Positions 9,531 through 19,632 of a DNA stretch of 64,000 nt are shown piece by piece. The stretch comes from Dipteris shenzhenensis (lineage: Eukaryota; Polypodiophyta; Polypodiopsida; Gleicheniales). A program made the position numbers and the translations under genes. The notes under the pieces are model-generated. The model worked only from the letters and a program-made list of their open reading frames with translations, was not told the DNA's origin and searched no databases. Numbering within the stretch: position 1 is the first letter of the stretch; each line of letters begins with the position of its first letter. The DNA lies in the NCBI GenBank assembly GCA_047967505.1, contig CM106538.1, one strand, 5' to 3'.

Positions 9531-11594
9531 ACCCAAGCCTGGGTAGTTTTTGTCAATGTATCCTCTGTCTCATACCTCTTTGTATAAAGACTGATTGAGG
9601 CTAATCATTTAATAGTCTACATTATACTTTTTGTGTGATTTGACTCCTTGTAAAAGGCTATTTTGGCAGCAATTCGAACTGGCGTCCATGATCTTCTCAC
9701 CACCATGTCATCCCAAAAGGAGGTTCTCCATAGCTCTGCGTGCTGGCTCTTCTAGCATTTGCAGTAAACCCTTGAGCATTGGAGGATTGTGCTGTCTTAC
9801 ATGCATGGAAGGGCATCCTCCTCATCCTTATCGTTATCCTGCATGGCTTGCTTGCTATTATCTTACTGGAGTTGTTTGATTCCTCCTTGTTCATCTTGCA
9901 ATATGGTTGTAAAGTTTTAATATCCTTTTGTTTATTGTGCCTGCTTCCACTTGATTATGACGGCCTCTGCTAACATGCGACGACTCAACCGTTTCCCAAA
10001 TGCTTAAACCTTAGATCCATGGCCATGATTAGCTGATCTTTCTCCTGTCCTGCTGGAGCGGGCATTACATCACTGTATTCTTGTTATGGTGTCTATGGGG
10101 GATTTTGTGACTAGCACCCTCTGTTCTTATGAGCAGGCTGTGACATTTCCTCCTGTGATTGGCTTGATATGATGTGTCTCATAGGTCTATGTTCTCACGG
10201 ATGAGGTTTGCTGCAGAGAAGACTCCCAGTAAGCAGCAGGGCAGCTTCCACAAAAGAGCGATGCGGGATTTGTTCACAATCTGGAATGAAATGGCAGGCA
10301 GTAGCAAAAAAACTCTGTAACATTAGGAATAAATATTGGAACGATCCCCTTTCCTCTTTCCAATATTGCAGTACTGTGTTGTAGGGACATTGTATTGTCT
10401 GTTCATTTGGATGCTGTATGGAAAGACTCTGACGTTATCAACGCGACTCCTTATCTGTCCTGGGCAGTTATAGTAGACAATGGAGAGGAGCTAACAAGAA
10501 GCTTGTATGGTGCTGCATAGGCAAATAGAGCAGCTCGTGCAGTTCTTCTCGTCCATGACCAAAGCGGGGCTGTACAACATGTGGTGTAGCTCAGAACTAG
10601 TTGCATTCATTAGGTTGTGAGGGAGCAAGTGGCAAGCAGTGATAACTGGGGGAGTGAAAGGAGAGGACAAGACCAGCAATGTATTCCTCAATAACCAGGT
10701 ACATCTAGCTGAATTTAACTTCCCTATTATTACATCGTGCCCATAACATGATCATTGAAATCTTGAGAAATAGATTTCCTCATGCAATTAAAAGTTAGAA
10801 GTAAATTGTGCTTGTGCACCAATGTTGGTGGACCCGAACCCAATAACTATGTGTCACAATGCTTTAACACAGAATCACACTCTTTCAATTTGTGTGCACG
10901 TCTCCTGCACCTTGCTGCTCCTACCGTGTAGCTCCCCTATCAACATTACTCTCTTCTTTGGCCTTTCTAACCATCCTTTTGACATATACATCTCATATTC
11001 TTGAAAACTGTTTTTTACAAAATGTTTTGTCCCACACAAACACAACAAACGAAAATTTCAAATTAAAACGTTAGGACAACTGAAATGACTGCTCTGAAGG
11101 GTTGTCTTAACTAATTTGGTACAATGTAAGGTGACTGGCTTGTAAGAAGTTGAGATAACATTTACTTAAAAGCAATGATGTCTTATGGACGGGAAGAGTG
11201 GGGCATGTGCTATATGTTGCTTTGAGTGGTATCCGTAATATGTCTATACCTGCTAATTCATTTTCTTTTTCAATTCACTTTTGGTTTAAAATCCAGATTG
11301 GTAACAAACTATCAATTGGGCATTGATAAATCATTACCATCCCTTAGATGTGGAGCTATGATTAGTGTTAGTGCCCAGACATAGTTGTTGTACCCACTCA
11401 TTATTTCACACCTTGATGCTACTTTTTTGCAATGTTTGAAGTTGGGAACCCTTTTAAAATACAGTATTTCTGATAAATCGAATTTCCAGTATGTGCTCCA
11501 CGGACTTATTTGGATATGGATGGAGGGATTTGAACCCTAAAAAAGCTCAAAACCGTTTCCAAAAAGGTTTATGATTTTTCTCTTTTCTTTTTAG
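9531..11594. other. No recognised gene; region upstream of the phosphoglycerate-mutase-like exons
   Basis: Probably introns and upstream exons of the gene at 11595-12474, since that gene lacks its N-terminal half. No exon could be assigned with confidence. The open stretch at about 10314-10698, ending at a CAG|GTACAT donor-like site, is the best candidate but needs one frameshift and one stop codon to be read through. The rest is AT-rich with no repeats that I could pair elsewhere in the window. Confidence 0.5.
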
Positions 11595-12474
11595 CAGCCG
11601 CATTGTTCCTGAATATAGTTTCTTAGATGCTCGTGGACTTGGAGCTTATGAAGGAAGAAGCCTAACACTTCTAGATAAGGTGTGTTATCTCTTTCGGTTT
11701 ATCTTCCTTGCTTTGATCTGGTCTCCTTGTTTACTCCTCTATTAAGGCACTTGATATCATGTTGGCTACCTTGTCAAGAAGGGTGTGTATGTGTGTCAGA
11801 AAACCCCAAGGTAGCAAGTTGAGAGCGATATTTTATTTGGTTTCTGGAAGAAGTATGGAGATTGAATGCAGGGTATAAATTGCCATGGCTAGGAAAGTTG
11901 ATTCTTGGAGTTATCTTTTGTTTTCAATCTTTTTCTTTGCTGGCCTTTTTCATTAAAATGTAAATTTGTCATACCATTTCATTAAGGACACGATTTCCAT
12001 TGGACAGTTGCAGAGTGAATAAGCCTGAAAATTAGGCTTGTTCTTTGAGCAGGTCTATGAGACAGATTCTGAGTCTCCAAACTTGCGGCCTCCTCCTTTC
12101 ACAGATGGTACTCCAAATGAGAGCGTGGCAGATGTCTTTGTGCGAGTAACACAGCTTATGTCTGTTCTGGAGACGCAATACTTCGGTGAAAATATCATTA
12201 TTGTTGCACCTGATTCTGACAATTTGTCAATTCTCCAGGCGGCATTGACTGGGCTTGATCTGCGTAGGTAAGACACTGGCATTTGGTTCTAGTCCAGCTG
12301 TTTCCAGGAGCTTTCATGTTCACTTTCTAATAGTTCTGCATGCAAACCAGGCACAGTGTGCTTTCTTTCATCCCAGGTGAAGTGAGATATGTTGATATTG
12401 AAAGCGTACCCGCTGTTCAACGCACTCCTATGTCAGGACTCATCAAATGTGAAAATCCTCCACAGTGTGGCTAG
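11595..12474 (+). CDS. Phosphoglycerate mutase-like (histidine phosphatase superfamily) protein, last three coding exons
   Basis: Three exons join in frame. Exon a ends at 11679 before GTGTGT and reads SRIVPEYSFLDARGLGAYEG; its acceptor is the AG at 11593-94 or 11596-97. Exon b is 12053-12267 (VYETDSESPNLRPPPF, then GTPNESVADVFVRVTQLM, then IIIVAPDSDNLSILQ). Exon c is 12351-12474 (RHSVLSFIPGEVRYVD to KCENPPQCG, stop TAG). Introns are GT-AG, 373 and 83 bp. Residue order matches plant phosphoglycerate-mutase-family proteins as I recall them. The position where active members have the second catalytic His (VxHG) reads APDSDN, so catalysis as a phosphatase is doubtful. The N-terminal exons with the RHG motif are not found. 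A 3'-UTR intron is possible (GT at 12502 to AG at 12646). This is the only host gene recognised. Confidence 0.8.
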
Positions 12475-13275
12475 GCGCAACAGAAAAACGTCTGTCTTAA
12501 GGTAAGAATTACTTGTTTTTTATTGGTCTTTTTTAAAGAGTATTGCTTTTACCCCCTCTTCAAGGTAATTGGGAAATCCATATGATTGCTGTGTTGTTTT
12601 CTTAAATGTGTTCTAGTCTACATAAGGATGTCATGCCCTTTTGCAGGGCATTTTGTTTTAAGCCACTGCTGAAAAGGAAACAGAGGAATTGTGTGAAGAT
12701 GTTATACGTGTGGATACTGGCTTGAAGGTGGGGGACAGATCATAAAATCATGCCTCGGCGTATTTGAGAGGGTTTCCCGTGTTTTTTATTGGAAAATGTG
12801 GTATTCAAAGGGTACCCAAGTAGTTGGATGTTTCTCCGTCCACTTCCTAACAGCAAGAACTCCAAGGTAGCTGGCTGATGATATCCCCATGACATGCCTG
12901 TAGGGAGCCTTCCTATGAGGAATATCTTTTGTGTATCGTGATCGGTGGTGGGGTTTTTCCTTGACAAAAGTATGTTGGTGTCTCTTTTATTTATCCCTAG
13001 CTAGGTTTTTCAGAGGATTCCATGCAGGCCTTGAGCAGAATTGTTCGACTTTGAAAGATGGGAGAAACGGAAAGAGTACCGAGTCTTTGAGCAATCTTAC
13101 TTTGGGAGAGTGATGCTTTAAGACAGTCGTGGTAAAATTTAGGTTCCAACAAGGTCGTTGTTTGATTGATAACCTGTCTTGGAAACGCACAGGTGTAGCA
13201 GTTCCTCTTACAATTTAGTCCATCTGATTTTAGGTAGAGTCTTAAATCTAAGCTGGAGGAAGTCAAATGCCAGAA

Positions 13276-13349
13276 ATAATGGAGAACCACTAGTGACACA
13301 CCTTTAGAGACCATAATGGAGAACCATTAGTGACACATATTTAGAGACC
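13276..13349. repeat. Two-copy 37-bp tandem repeat
   Basis: Units at 13276-13312 and 13313-13349, both beginning ATAATGGAGAACCA and ending TTTAGAGACC, differing at about three positions. The near identity suggests a recent slippage duplication. Confidence 0.85.
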
Positions 13350-13925
13350 ATAAAGAAAGAATTAGAGCCCATTTGGAGTTGTGTCTCTTTATCCGTGAGT
13401 GTCATTCAATCCACAAGTGCTTGTTGTCTGTGCCATGTTCAAAACCTAAGGTTCTAAGGTTCCAATCTCAAAGGAACATAAAAGCCTTGGATAGTTATGT
13501 CTGTATTGAGAAGGAAAATTCTCTTCCGATGTTGGATAGGTGGGGAAATTTAACTGCCTGTTTGCAAGGAATTTTGCATTCTAGTACCACAGTTTCTATT
13601 TTCCTTGAGCATAGATTCGTCTATTGGCTCCTCTGTTTATGCTTGCCTTCCTCATGGTAAGAATGCTCCATTCTTGGGCCATCTAGATTCCATGTTTTCA
13701 GTCAATAACAGGGCTTTTCTGGTTATGAGAAAAGAAAGATCCATAACAGATCCAATAATTTTGGTATTATAAGATTACAGCAAAGGCTGCTACAAGTAAA
13801 TGCATAACTGGAGACATTGTTTCATTATGATGGAGGGCATGTCTTGGTCTCTTTATATTCTACATACTAGAGCGATCTAACCGAGCCTTTAGGCCTTTGT
13901 TTTTTCCCATTTTGGAATTGGCTGT

Positions 13926-14095
13926 ATTGCATTATCATTAATAGACCATCCTTTACTGATAAATTGAGGAGAGGTTTTCTTGGAGATGTGTTCTCCCATC
14001 ACTTTCAGTCCGAGCCATTGTTGAGTTGGTTGCATTGCATATATCATCAATAGACCGTCCCTTAGTGAGAACGGATCTTAGGTTTTCTTGGACAC
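13926..14095. repeat. Diverged ~60-bp direct repeat pair
   Basis: Copies at about 13926-13986 and 14034-14095 share ATTGCAT, ATCAT(T/C)AATAGACC, TCC(T/C)TTA and GGTTTTCTTGGA. They are 108 bp apart and clearly diverged, so this is an older duplication. Confidence 0.65.
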
Positions 14096-14773
14096 TTTTT
14101 AATCCCATGAATCAAATGCTTCCTTCCCGTCATTCAAATAATTTCCTAAAGATCAAGAATCCTGCCATAACTGCATCCATCAATCTTATTCGGGTCTCCA
14201 AGAAGAGAGATTTTTAAAACCTACTTGAGTTTCTATGAGTTTTTATAGGTAGTTGCCATCACATTTGAAAAAATAGATCACCTTTTCTGAGAGGAATCCT
14301 GATTTACACATGTGAAAACTAACCTCTGCAGGGCCTTAGCTCTGTGTGGTTCAAGATGAGTTGGAGTCCAAATCTAAATTAGGATCATTTGACATATGGT
14401 CTTTATGAGCCAAATGATATAGCAGAACGAACAATAAGGTAAACACTGACATTCTACACAACAATGATAGAAACACAATTTTGACATTGCCAACCCTATA
14501 GAAAATATCTGCAACCTTTTTTTTTTTGGGGGGGGGGGGTCCTGTAGAAGTTCGCAACATGCAATGTCCTACAACAATGACAAGAGGACTGCTCGACTAA
14601 TCCTCGCTCGAGGATCCCTTACTATGTTTTGCTTTGAAGTTTTGGCAGCTAACTACAGAACACACACGCTAGAGATATTGCAGAAGCTCGGTTGGCAAAG
14701 AGCTTGACACAGGTGGCGACACAAGTGAGTTTCTTCTGCATTTCTAATAACATGAGAAGTTTGAGTCTTGCCT

Positions 14774-15105
14774 TGCCTAAAGAGTTCACAAATCTAAGGG
14801 CTTTGCCCTTGGGTTTCTCGTGCCCATGGATTAAAGCATCTGAGAATGAAGCCATCTCCTAGATCTTCCTCGTTAAAAGTCAAAAGTTACTCAATGCCTA
14901 AAATGTTCACAAACCTAAGGGCTTCGCCCTTGTGTTTCTCGTGTCCATGGACCAAGGCGTTTGAGAATGAAGCTATCTCCTAGATCTTCCTCGTCAAAAG
15001 ACAAAAGTAATGCCTAAATCTAAGGGCGATTCGCCCTTGGGTTTCTTGTGCCCATGGATTAAGGCATCTGAGATCTTCCTTGTCAAACCCAAGATTTACT
15101 CAATG
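14774..15105. repeat. Three-copy tandem repeat, ~116-121 bp units
   Basis: Units begin with TGCCTAAA at 14774, 14895 and 15011. Each contains AAGGGC(T/G)TTCGCCCTTG-like hairpin DNA, TTTCT(C/T)GTG(C/T)CCATGGA and AGATCTTCCT(C/T)GT. The third unit is shortened by loss of the GAATGAAGC block. The core GGGC...GCCC can form a short stem. No coding frame is kept across units. Confidence 0.9.
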
Positions 15106-15974
15106 TATTTTAAAAAATCTTGGGTTATACGTGTAGGTGGTCGACAATGGTTTGCTCTACTTGATGGTGATGATGGGCAAGAGGTGCATACAGGCGCTGC
15201 TATTGCGCCTGCTTGTACTAGTGGTGAAATTAGGCTCTATTTTGGGTCATTTTAGGCCATTTTGAGGGGCCCTTTGGTTGCTTCCACTAAGCCGCTTCAT
15301 CAACTTTTATCTCGAACCTCTCCAGTTGTGTTTTGGGTTTTAGCGCACACCATACTAGGTGCCTCTCTTCAGCAAATTTTGCAATTTATTTCATTTGAGA
15401 TCTGCATCTCTTCCATTGCACTGCAATCATACTTGTGGGGCGTTTGTTAGTTTAGGGACTTCTCCTAGAGATACCTAGTCACACATTGGCAATTCTTGGC
15501 ATTGCATCATACTATGTCTCTGAAACATGCTTCTTGATCTTCAAATGCGTTCTTAGCAGGCAATGATGCACATGCGAAGGCCATTCAGCGTGAGCAAGTG
15601 CTTGCGAATGGTGTGATCACCCGCAAATTACAATTGGCATGGGAATGCCTTTCTGTCTTGTATCACCTCCTTCAACAAGTGCACAGGCACAATTTTTTAG
15701 AGGCACTGTCTTTGTTGCTTTAGGGCACTCTTTTGCAGATGGGACAAGAGCTTGGTCAGCAAGCAAATTGATCAGCATATAAATCAAGTTGCTGTCACTA
15801 TTTTTTACGATAAAGGCTAGCAACCTATGCCCTAGCATGTGGATCACCATGTGGGAGGAATTTTTAAGGGCTTCATAGTCACCACTTTTGCTTTCCCACT
15901 CATCCGGGAGCGATACTTGACTGTTATGTATGAATGGCATCGTCCACCCTCTTTGTGCATGACATATTGGAGAT
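15106..15974. other. No gene recognised, left flank of gag-only element
   Basis: The longest minus-strand frame (15617-16156) overlaps an LTR and has no domain features. Nothing repeated elsewhere in the window was found apart from the LTR edge. Confidence 0.5.
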
Positions 15975-16491
15975 TGTAGGGAATTTGTGCTCATCCTCAT
16001 GAGGATTACTTGTGGTACTAAGGTTTGGAGGGGGTGATCTGATTCACACCTCCATTGGACATACTCGTTGGAGCACCTTTGTGATTGGATCATACAGGCA
16101 TGCAAGATGATTGACTGCCTTTGAATGCAATGATACATGGCAACTTCATGTTCCATGATGGACGTGGTCGAGACCTTTGGAGACTCTTGGTGTTTCCTGG
16201 CTTCTATATTTGCAGATCGTCAGAGCTCTTTGTAGCTCTCTTCAACTGACCTGCGCAGGCTTGGTGTGTGTGTGAGTAGTTATAGATGGGAGTCGCCTCT
16301 CGTGAGGTGAGTGTGTCGCCTCTTTTTGCAAGAGCAAAAAGCCTGGTCGGGATGAGCTCATGTGCTTGATCAATTGAGTGCTTTTGTTCTGGTTAAAGCA
16401 TCACCTTCTCTCGGTTCTGAATTATTACGTGAATTTTGTTATTTCACGTCACTATTTTATGTAATTAACTTGCATCTCTGATTTACCACCA
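15975..16491 (+). repeat. Left LTR of gag-only element 1 (517 bp)
   Basis: Starts TGTAGGGAATTTG and ends TTTACCACCA. It pairs with 17457-17944 over its full length, with scattered substitutions and a 28-nt segment (about 16257-16285, containing GTGTGTGTGTGAGTAG) that is absent from the right copy. Divergence shows that the insertion is not very recent. Confidence 0.9.
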
Positions 16492-16493
16492 AG

Positions 16494-16511
16494 TGGTATT
16501 AGAACTGTGAG
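16494..16511 (+). other. Degenerate tRNA-iMet primer-binding site
   Basis: TGGTATTAGAACTGTGAG starts two bases after the LTR. The usual plant site is TGGTATCAGAGC..., so two of the first twelve bases have changed. Position and sequence fit a PBS. Confidence 0.75.
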
Positions 16512-16660
16512 TCTGTGGTGTGCATGTCGAAGAATTCACGTTACAAAGCATTCACAATTCCCAGAAAGCTGAGAAGGAGAAGATTAAAGAAACAGTGGTC
16601 GTCGCTTGAAGTGCTTGCAGAAGCCTACTTCCGTGCTCGACTAAATCCTTCGAGTTTCTA

Positions 16661-17227
16661 ATGCATATGTCACAAAAGGAAAAGCTTGGCGGAGTTATAA
16701 TTACTTTTAATGGCAAAAATTTCCTCTCGTGGCAACTTGCTACTCGGTTGCTGTTCATGCAAAAAGGACTCTGGGGCGTGGTCGTTGGTACAGAGAAGAA
16801 GCCGAAAGAACGTTCCCATGATGCTGATAAGATTCCTGTGTGGGAGGAAAAGGATGAGAAATCAATTGGTTACTTGGGTCGAGCTTTAGGACCTGAGTAT
16901 TTTCACCATCTTGATGTGAAAGCTTCGGCAGCAGAGAACTGGCACACATTAGAGACCTTGCTTGGAGTCCGCATGAAGCATTCTAAAGCTAATCTCAAGC
17001 AGGAGCTATTTGATCTTCGGATGGAAGAAACTGAGTCCCTTGGAGTTTTCCTTAATTGGATGCAGGCACTCCTCAGACAACTACAAGAGCTTGGAGCACG
17101 TGTAGATGATGAGGATAAAAAGGGCATTGTTCTAAAGAGCCTACCTTCTGAAATTTATAGAACAAAATATAGATATCCGTTGAGTGCAGCGCTAGTACAG
17201 ATTGAAGATGCTGATTATGCCTTCTGA
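16661..17227 (+). CDS. Copia-type Gag (UBN2 domain), no zinc knuckle
   Basis: 188 residues, uninterrupted. The N-terminus has the usual Copia gag pattern, F(N)GKNFLSWQLATRLLF then LWGVVVGTE. The middle (residues 65-150) has the UBN2 pattern AAENWHTLETLLG, LKQELFDLRMEETESL, FLNWMQALLRQLQELG and VLKSLPSEI. It stops after EDADYAF, before the zinc knuckle that most Copia Gags carry. As UBN2 proteins form the capsid shell, the protein may package RNA of its own or related elements. The intact frame despite LTR divergence hints that it was kept open or is young. Confidence 0.85.
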   Translation: MHMSQKEKLGGVIITFNGKNFLSWQLATRLLFMQKGLWGVVVGTEKKPKERSHDADKIPVWEEKDEKSIGYLGRALGPEYFHHLDVKASAAENWHTLETLLGVRMKHSKANLKQELFDLRMEETESLGVFLNWMQALLRQLQELGARVDDEDKKGIVLKSLPSEIYRTKYRYPLSAALVQIEDADYAF

Positions 17228-17260
17228 ATTTATTTGGTTCTTTTTGGACGCACTGTGTTT

Positions 17261-17410
17261 GGTCTTTTGTAGACAAGTGCTCTGTGTTGGCCTTTTGTAG
17301 GCATTTCATGGTCTTTTGTAGACGTTCATTACTGTTGGCCTTTTGTAGGCATTTGTCTTTGGGTAAAGCACCTTGTAGCGTGCCTTTTTTGGCTCTGGTC
17401 TTTTGTAGAC
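17261..17410 (+). repeat. Array of five short inverted-repeat motifs upstream of the polypurine tract
   Basis: Five 14-mers at 17261, 17289, 17310, 17337 and 17397 alternate strictly between GGTCTTTTGTAGAC and GGCCTTTTGTAGGC. In each, four bases on either side of TTTGT are reverse complements (GTCT/AGAC or GCCT/AGGC), and the T-to-C change in the left arm is matched by A-to-G in the right arm. The first four form two dimers with a period of 48-49 bp. It lies between the gag stop and the PPT, so it would be in the 3' part of the element RNA. Confidence 0.85.
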
Positions 17411-17456
17411 AGGTTATTGCAGCTCAAGTCTCCCCCCATTTCGGCTGAGGGGGGAT

Positions 17457-17944
17457 TGTAGGGAATTTGTACTCATCCTTAACAGGATTACTTGTGGTAC
17501 TAAGGTTTGGAGGGGGTGATAGATTCACACCTCCATTGGACGTACTAGCTGAAGGAGCTTTGTGATTGGACCATGCAGGCATGCAAGATGATTGGCTGCC
17601 TTTGCATGCAATGATACGTGGCAACTTCATGTTCCATGATGGACGTGGTCGTGACCTTTGGAGACTCTCCATGTTTCCTGGCTTCTATATTTGCAGATCA
17701 TCAGAGCTCTTTGTAGCTCTTTTCAACCGACCTGTGCGATGAGAGTCGCCTCTCGTAAGGTGAGTGTGTTGCCTCTTTTTGCAAGAGCAAAAAGTCCGGT
17801 CGGGATGAGCTCATGTGCTTGATCAATTGAGTGCTTTTGTTCTGGTTGAAGCATCACCTTCTCTCGGTTCTGAATTATTACGTGAATTTTGTTATTCCAT
17901 GTCATCATTTTATGTAGTTAGCTTGCATCTCTGATTTACCACCA
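17457..17944 (+). repeat. Right LTR of gag-only element 1 (488 bp)
   Basis: Starts TGTAGGGAATTTG directly after the polypurine tract and ends TTTACCACCA. It matches the left LTR as described there and includes the shared block TTTTTGCAAGAGCAAAAAG. Confidence 0.9.
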
Positions 17945-18498
17945 AGGGAAAAGTTGCTGCAATTTATTCAGGTGCTACACCCTTCCCTGGCATCTCATGT
18001 GTGGGCTTATGAACTTGAGGGAGCTGCCAAGCTTGCTGGGGTATACAAGCTATACTTAGTAAATACAAGCAAGCTGGGGGCAGCGTTTATGGGATTGCAT
18101 TGGAGGCTGAGAAGGAGCGTTGAATGCTTGAGTGGCATGACAAGAAGGCAGCCCCATTTCCCTGGTATCCGACAATATCTGGTGGAAGAATGGCTTGTGT
18201 GAGGCTATATACAGACAATCAGATGCAAGATGTGGAACAAAGCTTAATGCTGTACCAGAAAGATGAGACATTAAGAGGCATACTAGGGACAGTAGAAAGA
18301 GGGCTAATATATGCTTCAAGTGTGGTGAGACGTGGACTCTTGAGCACAAGGAAGTATGAAAAATGAGAAATGCTGATTGTGGAGTTGGCAGATGATGAAG
18401 AGGAGCTTGTGGAATCTGGATGCTCCTGAGATTCTTGATGTAATTCACGAGGAATCAGATTGTGCCAATGATGAGGTGGCTGGAGCTGGAGATGGTTC
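17945..18498 (+). pseudogene. Ty3/gypsy gag fragment, interrupted by a second gag-only element
   Basis: Frames are broken. One reads RANICFKCGETWTLEH, which resembles the Ty3 Gag knuckle (CFxCGxxWxxxHxC) with the last Cys lost. Acidic residues follow (EESDCANDEVAGAGDG) up to the insertion point at 18498. The other half is at 21118-22090. Confidence 0.6.
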
Positions 18499-18778
18499 TG
18501 ATGGGATATCTCAAGGTATATGCCCCAGGCACACCTTGGTTTCTATGTGTGCGTGCTAGAGGCATAGTTAGGTGCCCATAAGCACTGTTAGGTGGTGGTT
18601 GATGCCACATAGGATGATTGAGAGAATCTAGGAGCTGATTGAGGAGATGATTGTGGAGCTTGGTGGCTCATGTAAGAGGTGCCTACATATGGACCTCACC
18701 TTTCTTCATTCCATAAGCAAGCAAGCAAGCATTCTCATTTCGTGTTCAACTTCATGCTTTCCTTTCAGTTCTTCAACA
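18499..18778 (+). repeat. Left LTR of gag-only element 2 (280 bp)
   Basis: TGATGGGATATCTC...CAGTTCTTCAACA. Contains a short (GCAA)n-like run AGCAAGCAAGCAAGCAT near its end. The near-identical partner is at 20841-21117. Confidence 0.95.
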
Positions 18779-18795
18779 TGGTATCAGAGCACTAT
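18779..18795 (+). other. tRNA-iMet primer-binding site
   Basis: TGGTATCAGAGCACTAT lies directly against the LTR end. The first 12 bases match the standard plant tRNA-iMet PBS exactly. Confidence 0.93.
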
Positions 18796-19632
18796 GATCC
18801 TCCTTGAGCCCATTTATGCCATGTCATCATCTTCTTCTTCTTCATCTTCACCATTTCTTCCCAAACTTGTGAGAGCTTGTTCTCCCTCGTCTTTCTGCCA
18901 TTCTCCAAATCCTCTGAGCTATAGACTCCTCGTGTATGGGCGAACTTTCACGTCAGAGGAATTAGAGAATGCTGCCCACGAAACCGCGCAACAGTCATCT
19001 TCCTCCTGACGCCTTTTCTTGCAATGCGACTTGCTGGAGCAGCCATTCCAAAATGCCTCTGAGCCAAGCTTGCACAACAGTATGAGCTTGCTCCTGTCCA
19101 GATTTGAAGGGAAATGGTCCACCAGGGAGGGAGAAACAGCAAAAAAACCAGTCGACTTTCAAGCTGCTGGCTATGGCGACGTGACGCGGCATTTCGCCTC
19201 TCCTCCTCAGTGGCTCTTCTCTGGTATATCAGCTTTGTTTCTACCTAGAAAGCCCTCTTTTCTTTGCTTTGAAGAGTGAGATACAAGCCCTCCAAGTTTA
19301 GGCCTCTGTTTTGGAAAGTTTTGACAATGTTGTGAGTTTGATGCTACATTAGATGCTACTTTAGCATTTCTGATGTTTTAAAGTGTTGAATAGCATCAGT
19401 ACAACTGTGGCTACAACTTTCCTTTAAGTTGCTATACCTGGATTTGCTTGGAATACTTTCATTTAGCCACCTCTATGAAGCATGCAAGTGGAAGCATCAT
19501 TTCCATTATGATTTGTAGTATGGAATTTTGTTGCAAGTCTTTGCTACTCTAAATGCTTGTACTTTGAAGCTCTTTAACTCTTTCTAGCCTTGTAAGAGAG
19601 TAGATACTGCCCATTTTGGGTTAGACCCTCTC

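Larger units (their letters stand above)
12475..14773. other. 3' flank of the gene, no further gene recognised
   Basis: Short open frames here have no family features. It holds two small duplications (13276-13349 and 13926-14095) and a T11-G12 homopolymer junction at about 14518-14540. AT-rich, typical intergenic plant sequence. Confidence 0.5.
15975..17944 (+). mobile_element. Gag-only LTR retrotransposon (TR-GAG type), Copia-like gag, ~1.97 kb
   Basis: Left LTR 15975-16491, PBS-like TGGTATTAGAAC at 16494-16505, gag at 16661-17227, purine-rich GAGGGGGGAT polypurine tract at 17447-17456, right LTR 17457-17944. There is no protease, integrase or reverse transcriptase between gag and the polypurine tract, only 220 bp with a short repeat array. 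The layout matches the non-autonomous TR-GAG class described in plants. It would need polymerase from a related Copia element. Flanks (GAGAT and AGGGA) do not match, so no target duplication is visible. Confidence 0.85.

Noticed and set aside
9631-9973. Possible transit-peptide or N-terminal exon of the phosphoglycerate-mutase-like gene
   Set aside because: Ser/Arg-rich start is suggestive, but no donor site in phase and no recognisable family sequence.
15617-16156. 179-codon minus-strand frame
   Set aside because: Overlaps the left LTR of a gag-only element and shows no protein features.
15970-17949. Target-site duplication for gag-only element 1
   Set aside because: Flanking pentamers GAGAT and AGGGA differ; shifting the borders by a few bases gives no match.
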